NCBI RefSeq assembly: GCF_014202075.1
Contig: NZ_JACHFZ010000003.1
Coordinates: 62,001 to 126,000, forward strand
Source: Brevundimonas basaltis
GTDB taxonomy: Bacteria; Pseudomonadota; Alphaproteobacteria; Caulobacterales; Caulobacteraceae
DNA length: 64,000 nucleotides
Direction: 5' to 3'
In this document: one piece after another, positions 47,534 to 57,462 of the stretch
How the letters are laid out: each line of letters starts with the position of its first letter
Position numbering within the stretch: the first letter of the stretch is position 1
Translations under genes and position numbers: made by a program
The notes under the pieces: generated by a model
Databases searched by the model: none
The model's input: only the letters and a program-made list of their open reading frames with translations
Told to the model about the DNA's origin: nothing

Positions 47534-47922
47534 ACCGCGTCCTGCTGCCCGAAGGCTGGCCCCGGCCCAAGGGTTATTCCAACGGGATCGAGGCGACCGG
47601 CCGGATGGTCTTCGTCGCTGGTCAGATCGGCTGGGACACGACCGGCGCCGTCCCCGACGGCTTCGCGGCCCAGTTCCGCCAGACCATCGACAACACCCTC
47701 GCCGTCCTCGCCGAGGCCGGGGCCGGGCCGGAGCACATGGTCCGCATGACCTGGTACGTGGTCGACAAGGTCGAATACCTCGGTGCCCTCAAGGACATTG
47801 GCGCGATCTGGCGCGAGCGCATCGGCCCACACTACCCCGCCATGGCCGTGGTCGAGGTCAAGGGATTGATCGAGGACGCCGCCCGCATCGAGATCGAGAC
47901 CACCGCCGTCCTGCCCGCCTGA
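47530..47922 (+). CDS. RidA family enamine/imine deaminase
   Basis: A 130-residue protein. GRMVFVAGQIGWD and the C-terminal PAMAVVEVKGLIEDAARIEIETTAV are RidA features. The usual catalytic Arg position of true RidA (…RxxVEV) reads MAVVEV here, so it may be a subfamily variant. It overlaps the thioesterase gene by ATGA and ends the operon. The monooxygenase/reductase product is a cyclic enamine, and RidA proteins hydrolyse enamines/imines to ketones and ammonia. A pathway-specific deaminase role is therefore attractive (inference). Confidence 0.82.
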   Translation: MNRVLLPEGWPRPKGYSNGIEATGRMVFVAGQIGWDTTGAVPDGFAAQFRQTIDNTLAVLAEAGAGPEHMVRMTWYVVDKVEYLGALKDIGAIWRERIGPHYPAMAVVEVKGLIEDAARIEIETTAVLPA

Positions 47923-47981
47923 CCGCTTGATCCTGCCGCCCGGCTCGGTCAGGGTCGCGCGCCGCCACCCGGACCCCTCCC

Positions 47982-48896
47982 TTGCCCCCGACTTCGCCCG
48001 ACGACCGCTATCTCGACGAACTGGAGGCGGAGTCCATCCAGATCATCCGCGAGACGGCGGCCCAGTGCGCCCGACCGGTCATGCTGTTCTCGGCCGGCAA
48101 GGATTCGGCGGTGATGCTGCATCTGGCGCGCAAGGCCTTCTTTCCGGCCCCGCCGCCCTTCCCGCTGCTGCACGTCGATACGATGTGGAAATTCCGCGAG
48201 ATGTACGCCTTCCGGGACCGCATCGCAGCGGAGGCCGGCATGGAGTTGCTGGTCTGGCGCAACCCCGAGGCGGAGGCGCAGGGGATCAACCCGTTCGATC
48301 ACGGCGCGACCGTCCATACCGACCTGTGGAAGACGCAGGGGCTGAAGCAGGCGCTCGATCATCACGGCTTCGACGCGGCCTTCGGCGGGGCCCGCCGCGA
48401 CGAGGAGAAGAGCCGCGCCAAGGAACGCATCTTCTCATTCCGCACCCGCACCCATGTCTGGGACCCGAAGGCCCAGCGGCCCGAGCTGTGGAGCCAGTAC
48501 AACGCCCGCGTCCACAAGGGCGAGTCGGTCCGGGTCTTCCCCCTGTCCAACTGGACCGAGATGGACGTCTGGCGCTACGTCCAGCGTGAGGGGATCGACG
48601 TGGTCTCGCTTTATTTCGCCGCCGAACGTCCGGTGGTGGAGCGCGACGGCGCCCTGATCATGGTCGACGACGACCGCATGGCCCTGCGACCGGGCGAGAC
48701 GGTCCGGCGGCGTCGCGTGCGCTTCCGCACCCTCGGCTGCTACCCCCTGTCCGGCGCCATCGACAGCGACGCCGCCGACCTCGCCGCCGTCGTCGCCGAG
48801 ATGGCCGCCTCCCGCGCCTCCGAGAGACAGGGTCGGACCATCGACCGGGACCCGACGGCCTCGATGGAGATCAAGAAGCGCGAGGGCTATTTCTGA
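47982..48896 (+). CDS. cysD: Sulfate adenylyltransferase subunit 2, TTG start
   Basis: A 304-residue protein that makes adenosine 5'-phosphosulfate from ATP and sulfate with CysN. The PP-loop [46 protein letters not shown] and [10 protein letters not shown] are diagnostic of CysD. No ATG or GTG is available in frame upstream of the first conserved block. The TTG at 47982 gives the expected length, though without a clear ribosome site. It begins 59 bases after the RidA gene and may have its own promoter there or be read from the upstream operon. Confidence 0.93.
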   Translation: MPPTSPDDRYLDELEAESIQIIRETAAQCARPVMLFSAGKDSAVMLHLARKAFFPAPPPFPLLHVDTMWKFREMYAFRDRIAAEAGMELLVWRNPEAEAQGINPFDHGATVHTDLWKTQGLKQALDHHGFDAAFGGARRDEEKSRAKERIFSFRTRTHVWDPKAQRPELWSQYNARVHKGESVRVFPLSNWTEMDVWRYVQREGIDVVSLYFAAERPVVERDGALIMVDDDRMALRPGETVRRRRVRFRTLGCYPLSGAIDSDAADLAAVVAEMAASRASERQGRTIDRDPTASMEIKKREGYF

Positions 48897-50707
48897 TGGC
48901 CCGCGACCTCGTCCGCCTGATCACCTGCGGTTCCGTCGACGACGGCAAGTCGACCCTGATCGGCCGCCTGCTGCACGACGCCGGCGCCGTGCCCGACGAC
49001 CAGCTGGACGCCATCCGCACCGCCTCGGGCGAGCCCGACTTCTCGCGCCTGTTCGACGGCCTCGACGCCGAGCGCGAGCAGGGCATCACCATCGACGTGG
49101 CCTACCGCCATTTCGAGACCGCCGGCCGCCGCTTCATGCTGGCCGACACGCCCGGCCACCCGCAGTATACGCGCAACATGGTCACCGCCGCCTCCACCGC
49201 TGACGTGGCTGTGGTGCTGGTCGACGCCCGCAAGGGCCTGCTGCCCCAGACCCGTCGGCATTCCTATCTGGTCGGCCTGATGGGCGTGCGGCGGGTGCTG
49301 CTGGCGGTCAACAAGATGGACCTGATCGGCTGGTCGCAGGCGGTGTTTGACGAGATCGCCGCCGACTACCGCGCCCTCGCCGGCGACCTGGGCCTGACCG
49401 AGGTCGCCGCCATCCCCGTTTCGGGGCTGGGCGGCGACAACGTCGCGACCCGGTCGACGGCCATGCCCTGGTACGACGGCCCGACGCTGCTGCAATGGCT
49501 GGAGAGCATCGACCTCGCCGAGGCCGACCCCGGCCCCTTCCGCATGCCGGTGCAATGGGTCAACCGGCCCGACGCCGACTTCCGGGGCTACGCCGGCCGG
49601 ATCGCCGCGGGAACCGTCCGTCCGGGCGACCCGGTCAGGGTCCTGCCGTCGGGCCGGACCACCGCCATTGACCGCATCGTCACCATGGACGGCGACCTGG
49701 CGGAGGGGGGGCCCGGGCAGTCGATCACCCTGACCCTCGCCGATCACCTCGACGTCTCGCGCGGCGATGTGCTGGCCGCCGCAGACGACCCGCCCGGAGT
49801 CGCCGACCAGTTCGAGATCGATCTCGTCTGGATGGCCGACGCGCCCCTGCTCCCCGGCCGCGCCTATGTCGTCAGACTGGGCGCCGCCACCGTCACCGGC
49901 CAGGTCACCGACATCCGCCACAGGGTCAATGTCGAGACGCTGGAGCCGCTGGCCGCCCGCACGCTCGAGCTCAACGACATCGGCGTCTGCCACCTGCACC
50001 TCGACGCGCCCCTGACGTTCGAGCCCTATGCCGCCAACCGCGACCTCGGCGGCCTGATCCTGATCGACCGCCAGACCAATGAAACCGTCGGGGCGGGCCT
50101 GATCCGCTTCGCCCTGCGCCGCTCGGCCAATGTCCAGTGGCAGGCGCTCGACGTCGGCCGCGCCGAACGCGCCAGCCTCAAGCATCAGAGGCCGCTGGTG
50201 CTGTGGTTCACCGGCCTGTCCGGGGCCGGCAAGTCGACCATCGCCAATCTGGTCGACAAACGGCTGTTCGCCGACGGCCGCCACACCTTCCTGCTGGACG
50301 GCGATAACGTCCGGCACGGCCTGAACAACGATCTCGGCTTCACCGACGCCGATCGGGTCGAGAACATCCGCCGCGTCACCGAGGTGGCCCGGCTGATGGC
50401 CGACGCCGGCCTGATCGTGCTGGTCTCGGCCATTTCGCCCTTCGCCGCCGAGCGCCGCATGGCCCGCGAGCGGATGGCGGCGGGCGAGTTCGTGGAGATC
50501 TTCGTCGACGCCCCGCTGGATGTGGTCGAGGCCCGCGACGTGAAAGGCCTCTACCGCAAGGCCCGCGCCGGCCAGCTGACCAATTTCACCGGCATCGACA
50601 GCCCCTATGAGCGGCCGGAAAAGCCCGACATCCACATCGACGCCGCCGCCCTGACCCCGGAACAGGCCTGCGAACGGATTATCGAGGCGATCCGCGACCG
50701 TCTTTGA
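48896..50707 (+). CDS. cysN: Bifunctional sulfate adenylyltransferase subunit 1 / APS kinase
   Basis: A 603-residue fusion. The N-terminal GTPase has GSVDDGKS (12-19), [11 protein letters not shown] and NKMDL, followed by EF-Tu-like beta barrels. The C-terminal APS kinase (CysC) starts near residue 430 with GLSGAGKS (440-447), then [10 protein letters not shown] and [10 protein letters not shown]. The N-terminal half drives APS synthesis by GTP hydrolysis, and the C-terminal half phosphorylates APS to PAPS. It shares one base with the cysD stop. The 3' end overlaps the convergent SemiSWEET gene by 29 bases. Confidence 0.95.
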   Translation: MARDLVRLITCGSVDDGKSTLIGRLLHDAGAVPDDQLDAIRTASGEPDFSRLFDGLDAEREQGITIDVAYRHFETAGRRFMLADTPGHPQYTRNMVTAASTADVAVVLVDARKGLLPQTRRHSYLVGLMGVRRVLLAVNKMDLIGWSQAVFDEIAADYRALAGDLGLTEVAAIPVSGLGGDNVATRSTAMPWYDGPTLLQWLESIDLAEADPGPFRMPVQWVNRPDADFRGYAGRIAAGTVRPGDPVRVLPSGRTTAIDRIVTMDGDLAEGGPGQSITLTLADHLDVSRGDVLAAADDPPGVADQFEIDLVWMADAPLLPGRAYVVRLGAATVTGQVTDIRHRVNVETLEPLAARTLELNDIGVCHLHLDAPLTFEPYAANRDLGGLILIDRQTNETVGAGLIRFALRRSANVQWQALDVGRAERASLKHQRPLVLWFTGLSGAGKSTIANLVDKRLFADGRHTFLLDGDNVRHGLNNDLGFTDADRVENIRRVTEVARLMADAGLIVLVSAISPFAAERRMARERMAAGEFVEIFVDAPLDVVEARDVKGLYRKARAGQLTNFTGIDSPYERPEKPDIHIDAAALTPEQACERIIEAIRDRL

Positions 50708-50978
50708 CGTCCGGGTCGCCGTCGCGGAACCGCCACTTCATGATCAGGACCCCGGCCGACATCAGCAAGGCCAGCGAATTGGCGACCGTCACCGGCCACG
50801 CCCCGGTCATGACGCCGTAGCCCACCCACAGGGCGAAACAGGTCACCGTCAGGGCATAGGTCCTCAGCGACACCGACGAGGCGTCGCGGCTCTTCCAGAT
50901 CTTGATCATCTGGGGCGCGAAACTGGTGACGGAACAGACGGCTGCGGCGGAGCCGACGACATTGGCTGCAAGACTCAT
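50679..50978 (-). CDS. SemiSWEET-type sugar transporter
   Basis: A 99-residue protein with three membrane helices and the PQ-loop motif [20 protein letters not shown], as in bacterial SemiSWEETs, which act as dimers for facilitated sugar movement. GGGCGG precedes the ATG. Its last 29 bases lie antisense to the end of cysNC, so the two convergent genes overlap. The sugar is unknown. Confidence 0.88.
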   Translation of the reverse strand: MSLAANVVGSAAAVCSVTSFAPQMIKIWKSRDASSVSLRTYALTVTCFALWVGYGVMTGAWPVTVANSLALLMSAGVLIMKWRFRDGDPDVKDGRGSPR

Positions 50979-51014
50979 CCGCCCGAAAGGCGCGGAACCG
51001 GCCCCGGTTCCGTC

Positions 51015-52586
51015 TTATCGCAGCGGCGCCAGCACCGGCGCCAGCGTCTCGCTCTCATCGACCGTGCGCATGAACGACGGCGCCCGCATCGCCCGGGTCG
51101 CCTGTTCGAACGCATAGCCCAACGACAGCACCCTGGCGTCCTCCCACTTCCCGGCGATGAAACTCATCCCGACCGGCAGGCCGTCGACGAAGCCCATCGG
51201 CACGGTCAGGTGCGGATAGCCCGCCACGGCCGGCAGGGTGCTGGCCGCTCCGGCGTAGTGGTCGCCGTTGATCACGTCCGTGGTCCAGGCCGGGCCCGTC
51301 GTCGGGGCGATCAGGGCCACGACGGCATGCTCGCGCATCAGCCGGTCGATGCCCTCGGGACCCGCCAGCCGCAGCGAGGTCGCCCGCGCCTCGACATAGG
51401 CCGGGTCATTCAGGCCGCCCTTGGCCTGCGCCTGGATGAACAGCTCCTGCCCGAACAGGGCCAGTTCGCGCGGCGTCCGCTCGTTGAAGGCTATGACTTC
51501 GGCCAGGGTCCGGGTCGGCACCTGCGCCGGGTCGGTCGAGGCCAGATAGGCGTTGAGGTCGTGCTTCAGCTCGAACAGCAGCACCTCCAGCTCGGCCCCG
51601 CCGATGGCGTTCATGTCCGGGCCGTCGGTGATCTCGACCAGCACCGCCCCGGCCTCGCGCATCTTCTGGAGGTTCGCCTCGAACACGGCGTCGGTCTTGG
51701 CCGAATAGCCCGTCAGGAACCGCGCCACGCCGATGCGGGCGCCCCGCAGCGAACCGGCGTCCAGGGCCGCGCGATAGTCGACCTTGCGCGCATCGGCCTC
51801 GGCCGTGGCGGCGTCCAGCGGGTCCGAGCCTGCGATGGCCGACAGCACAAGGGCCGCGTCCTCGACCGTCCGCGTCATCGGCCCGGCGGTGTCCTGCGAA
51901 TGGCTGATCGGCACGATGTGGGTCCGCGACACCAGCCCCACCGTGGGCTTGAAGCCGACGATGCCGTTGATCGCCGCCGGGCAGGTGATCGAGCCGTCCG
52001 TCTCCGTCCCGATCGCCGCCGGCGCCAGCCCCGCCGCCACCGCGGCCCCGCTGCCCGAAGACGAGCCGCAGGTGTTGCGGTCCAGCGCGTGGGGGTTGCG
52101 CGTCAGCCCGCCCACCGCGCTCCAGCCGCTGGTCGAGTTGGACGAACGGATATTGGCCCATTCCGACAAATTGGTCTTGCCGAGGATCACCGCCCCCGCG
52201 GCCCGCAGCCGCGCCACAAGCGGCGCGTCCCGCCCCGGCGCATTGCCGACCAGCGCCAACGATCCGGCCGTGGTCGGCATGTCCCGCGTCTCGATATTGT
52301 CCTTCAGCAGGATGGGGAGGCCGGCGATGCCCTGGGCGGGCGACCAAACGGGCGCCGGCACGTCCGCCCACAGCAGAACCGCGTTCGTACTCGGCCTGTC
52401 CGCCACGCAGGCCCAGAGACTCCCCTGCTCCGAATAGCGCTCACAAGCCGCGACGCCCGATTTAATCCGGGCCTCATCGGCCACGACGATCTCGCGGACC
52501 TCCCGAACCTCGACACTGATGCAACCGCCCACGGTCAGCGCCACCGCCGCCGTGAGGGCCGTCAGCCCGATCCTGTCTAAGCGCAT
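51015..52586 (-). CDS. Amidase signature enzyme, lipoprotein (copy 1)
   Basis: A 523-residue protein. The start at 52586 gives a lipoprotein signal with lipobox near VGGC. The Ser-cisSer-Lys triad of amidase-signature enzymes is present: Lys95 in LPILLKDNIET, the serine cluster 175-177 in CGSSSGSG, and Ser199 in GTETDGSITCPA. The C-terminal PAVAGYPHLTVPMGF is also typical. It is a membrane-anchored periplasmic amidase of unknown substrate (peptide amides or acylated amines are possible). The neighbour at 52598 is clearly a tandem paralogue over its whole length, 11 bases away. Confidence 0.9.
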   Translation of the reverse strand: MRLDRIGLTALTAAVALTVGGCISVEVREVREIVVADEARIKSGVAACERYSEQGSLWACVADRPSTNAVLLWADVPAPVWSPAQGIAGLPILLKDNIETRDMPTTAGSLALVGNAPGRDAPLVARLRAAGAVILGKTNLSEWANIRSSNSTSGWSAVGGLTRNPHALDRNTCGSSSGSGAAVAAGLAPAAIGTETDGSITCPAAINGIVGFKPTVGLVSRTHIVPISHSQDTAGPMTRTVEDAALVLSAIAGSDPLDAATAEADARKVDYRAALDAGSLRGARIGVARFLTGYSAKTDAVFEANLQKMREAGAVLVEITDGPDMNAIGGAELEVLLFELKHDLNAYLASTDPAQVPTRTLAEVIAFNERTPRELALFGQELFIQAQAKGGLNDPAYVEARATSLRLAGPEGIDRLMREHAVVALIAPTTGPAWTTDVINGDHYAGAASTLPAVAGYPHLTVPMGFVDGLPVGMSFIAGKWEDARVLSLGYAFEQATRAMRAPSFMRTVDESETLAPVLAPLR

Positions 52587-52597
52587 CCCCGTTCCCT

Positions 52598-54214
52598 TCA
52601 GTGAATGGTCCCAAGCACCGGCGCCCGCCGCGCCTGCGTGCGCTGCTCGAACCCATACCCCAGCGACAACACCGTCGCGTCGTCCCACTTCCCGGCCATG
52701 AAGCTGATGCCCACCGGCATGCCGCGGTCGAAGCCCATCGGCACGGTCAGGTGCGGATAACCCGCCACCGCCGCGAGCGAACTTGACGAGCCCTGCGAGC
52801 GGTCGTCGTCGTCCGGGTCGTTGGTCCAGGCGCGCGAGGTGGTCGGGGCGGTCAGGGCGACGACGCCATGCTCCCGCATCATCCGGTCGATGCCTTCTGG
52901 CCCCGCCATGCGGAACGAACTGGCGCGCGCCTCGAGATAGGCCGGGTCGTCGAGCCCCTTGGTCGCCTCGGCGCGCAGGAACAACTCCTGACCGAACAGC
53001 ACCGTCTCGCGCGGCTCGGCGTCGTTGAAGGCGATGACCTGGGCCAGGGTTCGCGTCGGCACCTGCGCCGGGTCCGTCGAGGCCAGATAGGCGTTCAGAC
53101 CGGCCTTCAGCTCGGTCATCAGCACCTCGAACGCCGCCCCGCTGATGGCCCGCATGTCCGGCCCCTCGGTGATCTCGACCAGCTCGGCCCCGGCGTCGCG
53201 CATCGCCTGCAGGTTCTGCTCGAACACCGCCTGGGTCTCGGCCGAATAGTTGGGCAGGAGGAAGCGCAGCACCCCGATGCGGGCGCCGCGCAGGCTGTCG
53301 GCGTCCAGCGCCGCGCGGTAGTCGACCTTGCGGATGTCCGCCTCGGCCGTGGCCGGGTCCAGCGGATCGCTGCCGGCGATGACCGACAGCACGATGGCCG
53401 CGTCCTCGACCGTAGTGGTGATCGGCCCGGCGGTGTCCTGCGAATGGCTGATCGGGATGATGTGAGTCCGGCTGACCAGACCCACGGTCGGCTTGAACCC
53501 GACCACGCCATTGACCGAAGCCGGGCAGACAATGGAGCCGTTGGTCTCGGTGCCGATCGCCGCCGGGGCCAGACCGAGGGCCACCGCCGTCGCGCTGCCC
53601 GCCGACGAGCCGCAGGGCGTCCGCTCCGGCGCATACGGATTGCGTGTCTGCCCGCCGACCGCGCTCCAGCCGCTGATCGACTGCGACGAACGGATATTGG
53701 CCCATTCCGACAGATTGGCCTTGCCGAGGATCACGGCGCCGGCGTCGCGCAGGCGCGTGACGAGCGGCGCGTCGCGGCCGGGCGCGTTGTCGACGAGGGC
53801 CAGAGAGCCGGCTGTCGTCGGCATGTCAGCCGTTTCGATATTGTCCTTGAGCAGGATGGGCAGGCCGCGAAGCAGCCCGGCGGGAACCGGCGCGGCCGGG
53901 TCGTGCAGGACCGCGGGGTTCAGGGCGATCACGGCGTTGAACGGCTGGGCCGCTGCATTGTCCGCGCTGAGAGCCAGCGCGACGGAGCCGTCCACGGCGG
54001 CGGCTCCGGGGAAGTGACCGTCGACGATGGCCGCCGCGCCCGGGGGCTGGAAGATTCGTCCGCCGTCGGCGCCCGGGATGGTCCAGCTTCCGTCCGCGTT
54101 CGGGGTGGCGCAGGCGGCCAGCGAAACGGCGGCCGCCGCCCCGACCAGCAGACCGCGGAGGCGGCCCCTTCCGTCAGACGCGCCGAACAGCCGCTCGCGC
54201 AAGGTCCTCAACAT
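52598..54214 (-). CDS. Amidase signature enzyme, lipoprotein (copy 2)
   Basis: A 538-residue paralogue of the next gene. The ATG at 54214 has AGGGGG about eight bases upstream and gives a lipobox SLAAC (Cys35). Lys123 in LLKDNIET, CGSSAGSAT and GTETNGSIVCPA carry the triad. Relative to copy 1 it has an N-terminal insertion (about residues 40-105, ATPNADGSWTIPGADG onward). It is transcribed first and probably with copy 1. The pair is a tandem duplication that has diverged, suggesting different substrates. Confidence 0.9.
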   Translation of the reverse strand: MLRTLRERLFGASDGRGRLRGLLVGAAAAVSLAACATPNADGSWTIPGADGGRIFQPPGAAAIVDGHFPGAAAVDGSVALALSADNAAAQPFNAVIALNPAVLHDPAAPVPAGLLRGLPILLKDNIETADMPTTAGSLALVDNAPGRDAPLVTRLRDAGAVILGKANLSEWANIRSSQSISGWSAVGGQTRNPYAPERTPCGSSAGSATAVALGLAPAAIGTETNGSIVCPASVNGVVGFKPTVGLVSRTHIIPISHSQDTAGPITTTVEDAAIVLSVIAGSDPLDPATAEADIRKVDYRAALDADSLRGARIGVLRFLLPNYSAETQAVFEQNLQAMRDAGAELVEITEGPDMRAISGAAFEVLMTELKAGLNAYLASTDPAQVPTRTLAQVIAFNDAEPRETVLFGQELFLRAEATKGLDDPAYLEARASSFRMAGPEGIDRMMREHGVVALTAPTTSRAWTNDPDDDDRSQGSSSSLAAVAGYPHLTVPMGFDRGMPVGISFMAGKWDDATVLSLGYGFEQRTQARRAPVLGTIH

Positions 54215-54257
54215 CGCCGCTATCCCCCTTGCCCCGCCCCACAAGGGACGGGCGCTG

Positions 54258-56531
54258 TTACTCCGCCCGTGACCCGATCGTCCGGTCGAGGAAGTCCAGA
54301 TACGTCCGCCATTGCTGCAGCTGCCGCGGGTTGCCGCGCACCCCGTGGCGCTGGCCCGGATACAGCATCATCTCGAACGGCTGGCTGTTCTCCTGCAGCG
54401 CATTGATGACCCGCGTGGCGTTCTCGAAGATGACGTTGTCGTCGGCCATGCCGTGCAGCAGCAGCAGCCGGCCGGTCATCCGGTCCAGCTGGTCGACCAC
54501 GTCCGAGGCCGCATAGCCTTCGGGATTGGCCTGCGGCGTCGACATGAAGCGCTCGGTATAGTGGGTGTCGTACAGGCTCCAGTCGCTCACCGGTGCGCCC
54601 GAGATGGCCGAGGTCAGCCCCATCTCCGGCTCGGTCAGCATGTGCAGCGTCATGAAGCCGCCGTAGCTCCAGCCCATGGCGGCGATTCGGTCGTCGTCCA
54701 CGAATGGCAGCGATCTCAGATAGTTGATGCCAAGAACCTGATCCTCGATCTCAGGCTGACCCATCTTCAGATACAGGGCCTGTTTGAACGCCGCCGAGCG
54801 GTCGCCCTCGCCACGATTATCGAGCCGGAAGACGATGTAGCCGGCCTCAGTCAACAGTTGATTGGTCGCGGGCTGCCAGCTCTTCTTGACCCCGCCGCCC
54901 GACGGTCCGCCATAGACCTGCATGACCACCGGATACTGTTTCGCCGGATCGAAGTCCGGCGGCGTGGTCATCTGCCAGACCAGGGTTTCGCCATGGCTCT
55001 CCAGCGTCCCGAAGGTCGGTGTCTGCCGCCGCGAGACATAGGGCCAGAACGGATGGCTCTCATCCAGCCGGTTTTCCTCTATCCAGCGCACGAAGCGACC
55101 ATCGGCCCGATACAGGCCCGACTGCGTCGGCGTGTTCAGATCGGTGTAGTTGCCGACATAGGCGGTGCCGGTCCGGTTCATCGACGCCGACCACCAGCCA
55201 CCCGCCGGGGTCACCGCCACCGGCGTCACGGTGCGGCGCAGGCTGGCGCGGAACATCTGCTGTTCGATCGGCAGTTCACGCCCGTCGCGCATGGAGGCGG
55301 TGAAGAACACCTCGCCGGTCTGCTGGTTGACGCCGTTCAGCGACTTGACGGGGTACTGCCCGCGGGTGATCGCGCGCAGCCGCCGGCCGTCGCGATTGTA
55401 GAGATACAGATGCTTCCAGCCGGTCTCCTCGGACGACCAGATGAAGTTGCCATCCTCCAGCGCCTTGAAGTCGTGGCTCAGCGGCACCCAGGCGTTCGAG
55501 CGCTGCGTCACGATCACCCGCGACGCGCCCGTGGCCGGGTCGACGCTCAGCAGGTCCAGCGTCTTCTGGTCGCGCGACTGGCGCTGGACGTACAGCGTCT
55601 CGCCGTCCGCCGACCAGTTGACCCGCGCCAGATAGATGTCGGCGTCGGCCCCGAGGTCGACCTTGGTTCGCCGCCCCGTCTGCCGATCGTGCACATACAG
55701 GTCGACCACCGCATTGGGCCGACCGGCGCGCGGATAGCGCTGCTCGATCACCGTCGCGCCGCCGCCGGTGATGTCCAGCCGGGGGATCACGTCGACGGTC
55801 GACTCGTCGGTGCGTTGCAGGGCGATGTAGCGTTCGTTCGGGCTCCACCAGTAGCCGGTGTCGCGGTCCATCTCCTCCTGGGCGATGAACTCGGCCGTCG
55901 CCCAGGTGATCAGCCCCTCGCCGTCGGTCGTCACCGGCGTCTCACGCCCGGACGCCAGGTCGTAGACCACCAGATCCTGGTCCCGCACCCACGAGACGTA
56001 GTTCCCCTCCGGCGACACCTTGGCGTCGATCTCGTCCGCCTCGGTCTCGGTCAGTCGGCGCACGGCGCCGCCCCCTCCCGAACTGTCTGGCCGCTCGGCC
56101 AGGAAGACGTCGCCCTCCAGCGGCGCGAGGATGTAGCGGCCCTGCTCGTCCCACGAATATTCGACCACCCCGCGCTGCGAAATCCGCATCCGCTCGCGCC
56201 GCGCCTTCTCGGCCTCCGACAGTTCGCCCGCGTCCGGAACCAGCGCCTGGGCGTCGATCAGCTTGAACGGCTCCCCCTCGCCGGTCGGCGCGGCCCACAG
56301 GTCCAGCACGTCGACGTCGTCCTCGCGCGAGCGCAGGAAGGCGACCAGCTCCCCGTCCGGCGACAGGCTGACGCCCCGCGCCACCGGTCCGGACAGCGAC
56401 GGATTGGCGAAGACCCGTTCGGGCGTCAGCACCGCCGGGTCCGGCGCTCCGTCCGAACTTTGCGCCATCGCGGCGGTGAACGGCGCCTGGGCCGCGAGGA
56501 ACAGGGTGGAGGCGAGGAGAATGTTGCGCAT
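54258..56531 (-). CDS. Dipeptidyl peptidase IV (S9 prolyl peptidase family)
   Basis: A 757-residue exported peptidase. A signal peptide ends AAMA. The eight-bladed DPPIV propeller domain contains the double-Glu motif (IAQEEMDRDTGYWWSP) that binds the substrate N-terminus. The C-terminal alpha/beta hydrolase has Ser622 in GWSYGGF, the aspartate in HGMADDNV and the histidine in GQRHGV. It removes N-terminal X-Pro dipeptides in the periplasm. The upstream 300 in-frame bases are excluded because the signal peptide begins at 56531. Confidence 0.93.
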   Translation of the reverse strand: MRNILLASTLFLAAQAPFTAAMAQSSDGAPDPAVLTPERVFANPSLSGPVARGVSLSPDGELVAFLRSREDDVDVLDLWAAPTGEGEPFKLIDAQALVPDAGELSEAEKARRERMRISQRGVVEYSWDEQGRYILAPLEGDVFLAERPDSSGGGGAVRRLTETEADEIDAKVSPEGNYVSWVRDQDLVVYDLASGRETPVTTDGEGLITWATAEFIAQEEMDRDTGYWWSPNERYIALQRTDESTVDVIPRLDITGGGATVIEQRYPRAGRPNAVVDLYVHDRQTGRRTKVDLGADADIYLARVNWSADGETLYVQRQSRDQKTLDLLSVDPATGASRVIVTQRSNAWVPLSHDFKALEDGNFIWSSEETGWKHLYLYNRDGRRLRAITRGQYPVKSLNGVNQQTGEVFFTASMRDGRELPIEQQMFRASLRRTVTPVAVTPAGGWWSASMNRTGTAYVGNYTDLNTPTQSGLYRADGRFVRWIEENRLDESHPFWPYVSRRQTPTFGTLESHGETLVWQMTTPPDFDPAKQYPVVMQVYGGPSGGGVKKSWQPATNQLLTEAGYIVFRLDNRGEGDRSAAFKQALYLKMGQPEIEDQVLGINYLRSLPFVDDDRIAAMGWSYGGFMTLHMLTEPEMGLTSAISGAPVSDWSLYDTHYTERFMSTPQANPEGYAASDVVDQLDRMTGRLLLLHGMADDNVIFENATRVINALQENSQPFEMMLYPGQRHGVRGNPRQLQQWRTYLDFLDRTIGSRAE

Positions 56532-56646
56532 GGCCGGGACGCTAGCGGCAGATTCCGCTTTCGCAAAGCCTGCCGACGGCCCTGCGACCGCGGCGCGCGG
56601 AGCCCCGCCCTTCCCCCTCCGCCCTCCGCCCCCTAATAAGCCCCCG

Positions 56647-57462
56647 ATGACCGATGTCGCCGTCTCCGTCCCGCCCGCGAAAGCCACGCCCTTCCATGAA
56701 CTGGAAGTGCTCTGGGTCCACCACTGGACCGACCAGCTGTTCAGCTTCCGCATCCGCCGCCCGGAGGACTTCCGCTTCCGCTCCGGCGAGTTCGTCATGC
56801 TCGGCCTGCCCGGCGACGAGGGCGGCAAGCCGATCCTGCGGGCCTATTCCATCGCCAGCCCGAGCTGGGACGAGGCGCTGGAGTTCCTGTCCATCAAGGT
56901 CCCCGACGGCCCCCTGACCTCCCGGCTGCAAAAGATCCAGCCCGGCGACACGGTGCTGATGGGCAAGAAGCCGACCGGCACCCTGGTGCTGGACGCCCTG
57001 ACCGGCGGCGACCGCCTGTGGCTGATCGGCACCGGCACCGGCCTGGCCCCGTGGCTCAGCGTCGCCCGCGATCCCGACACATACAGCCGCTTCGGCCAGA
57101 TCATCGTCTGCCACACGGTGCGCAACGTCGCCGATCTGAGCTACCGCGACTTCTTCACCTCGGGCATCCACGACGACCCGCTGATCGGCGCCGAGGCGAG
57201 GGCCCAACTGACCTACTACCCCACCGTCACCCGCGAGCGGTTCCAGACGCCCGGCCGCATCACCGACCGTATCCGCTCGGGCGACCTGTTCGCCGACCTC
57301 GGCCTGCCCGCCGGCTTCTCGCCCAACACCGACCGGGTCATGCTGTGCGGCTCGATGGCCATGATCAAGGAAGCGGGCGAACAGCTCGAGGGCTACGGTC
57401 TCAGGGAGGGCTCGAACGCCGAGCCCGGCGACTATGTGCTGGAGCGCGCCTTTGTCGGATAG
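56647..57462 (+). CDS. fpr: Ferredoxin-NADP reductase
   Basis: A 271-residue FAD enzyme. GEFVMLGL and RAYSIASP bind FAD, GTGTGLAPWLSVARDP binds the NADP pyrophosphate, and CGSMAMIKE plus the C-terminal VLERAFVG complete the Fpr family pattern. It moves electrons between NADPH and ferredoxin or flavodoxin. The ATG at 56647 gives a normal length. It is divergent from dipeptidyl peptidase IV and overlaps the downstream chorismate mutase-like gene. Confidence 0.93.
   Translation: MTDVAVSVPPAKATPFHELEVLWVHHWTDQLFSFRIRRPEDFRFRSGEFVMLGLPGDEGGKPILRAYSIASPSWDEALEFLSIKVPDGPLTSRLQKIQPGDTVLMGKKPTGTLVLDALTGGDRLWLIGTGTGLAPWLSVARDPDTYSRFGQIIVCHTVRNVADLSYRDFFTSGIHDDPLIGAEARAQLTYYPTVTRERFQTPGRITDRIRSGDLFADLGLPAGFSPNTDRVMLCGSMAMIKEAGEQLEGYGLREGSNAEPGDYVLERAFVG

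Noticed and set aside
52587..53705. Long upstream extension of amidase copy 1
   Set aside because: It overlaps amidase copy 2 in another frame. The lipoprotein signal at 52586 marks the true start.
54312..56636. A 774-codon open frame on the plus strand
   Set aside because: Antisense to dipeptidyl peptidase IV, with low-complexity Arg/His/Gly composition and no recognisable motif.
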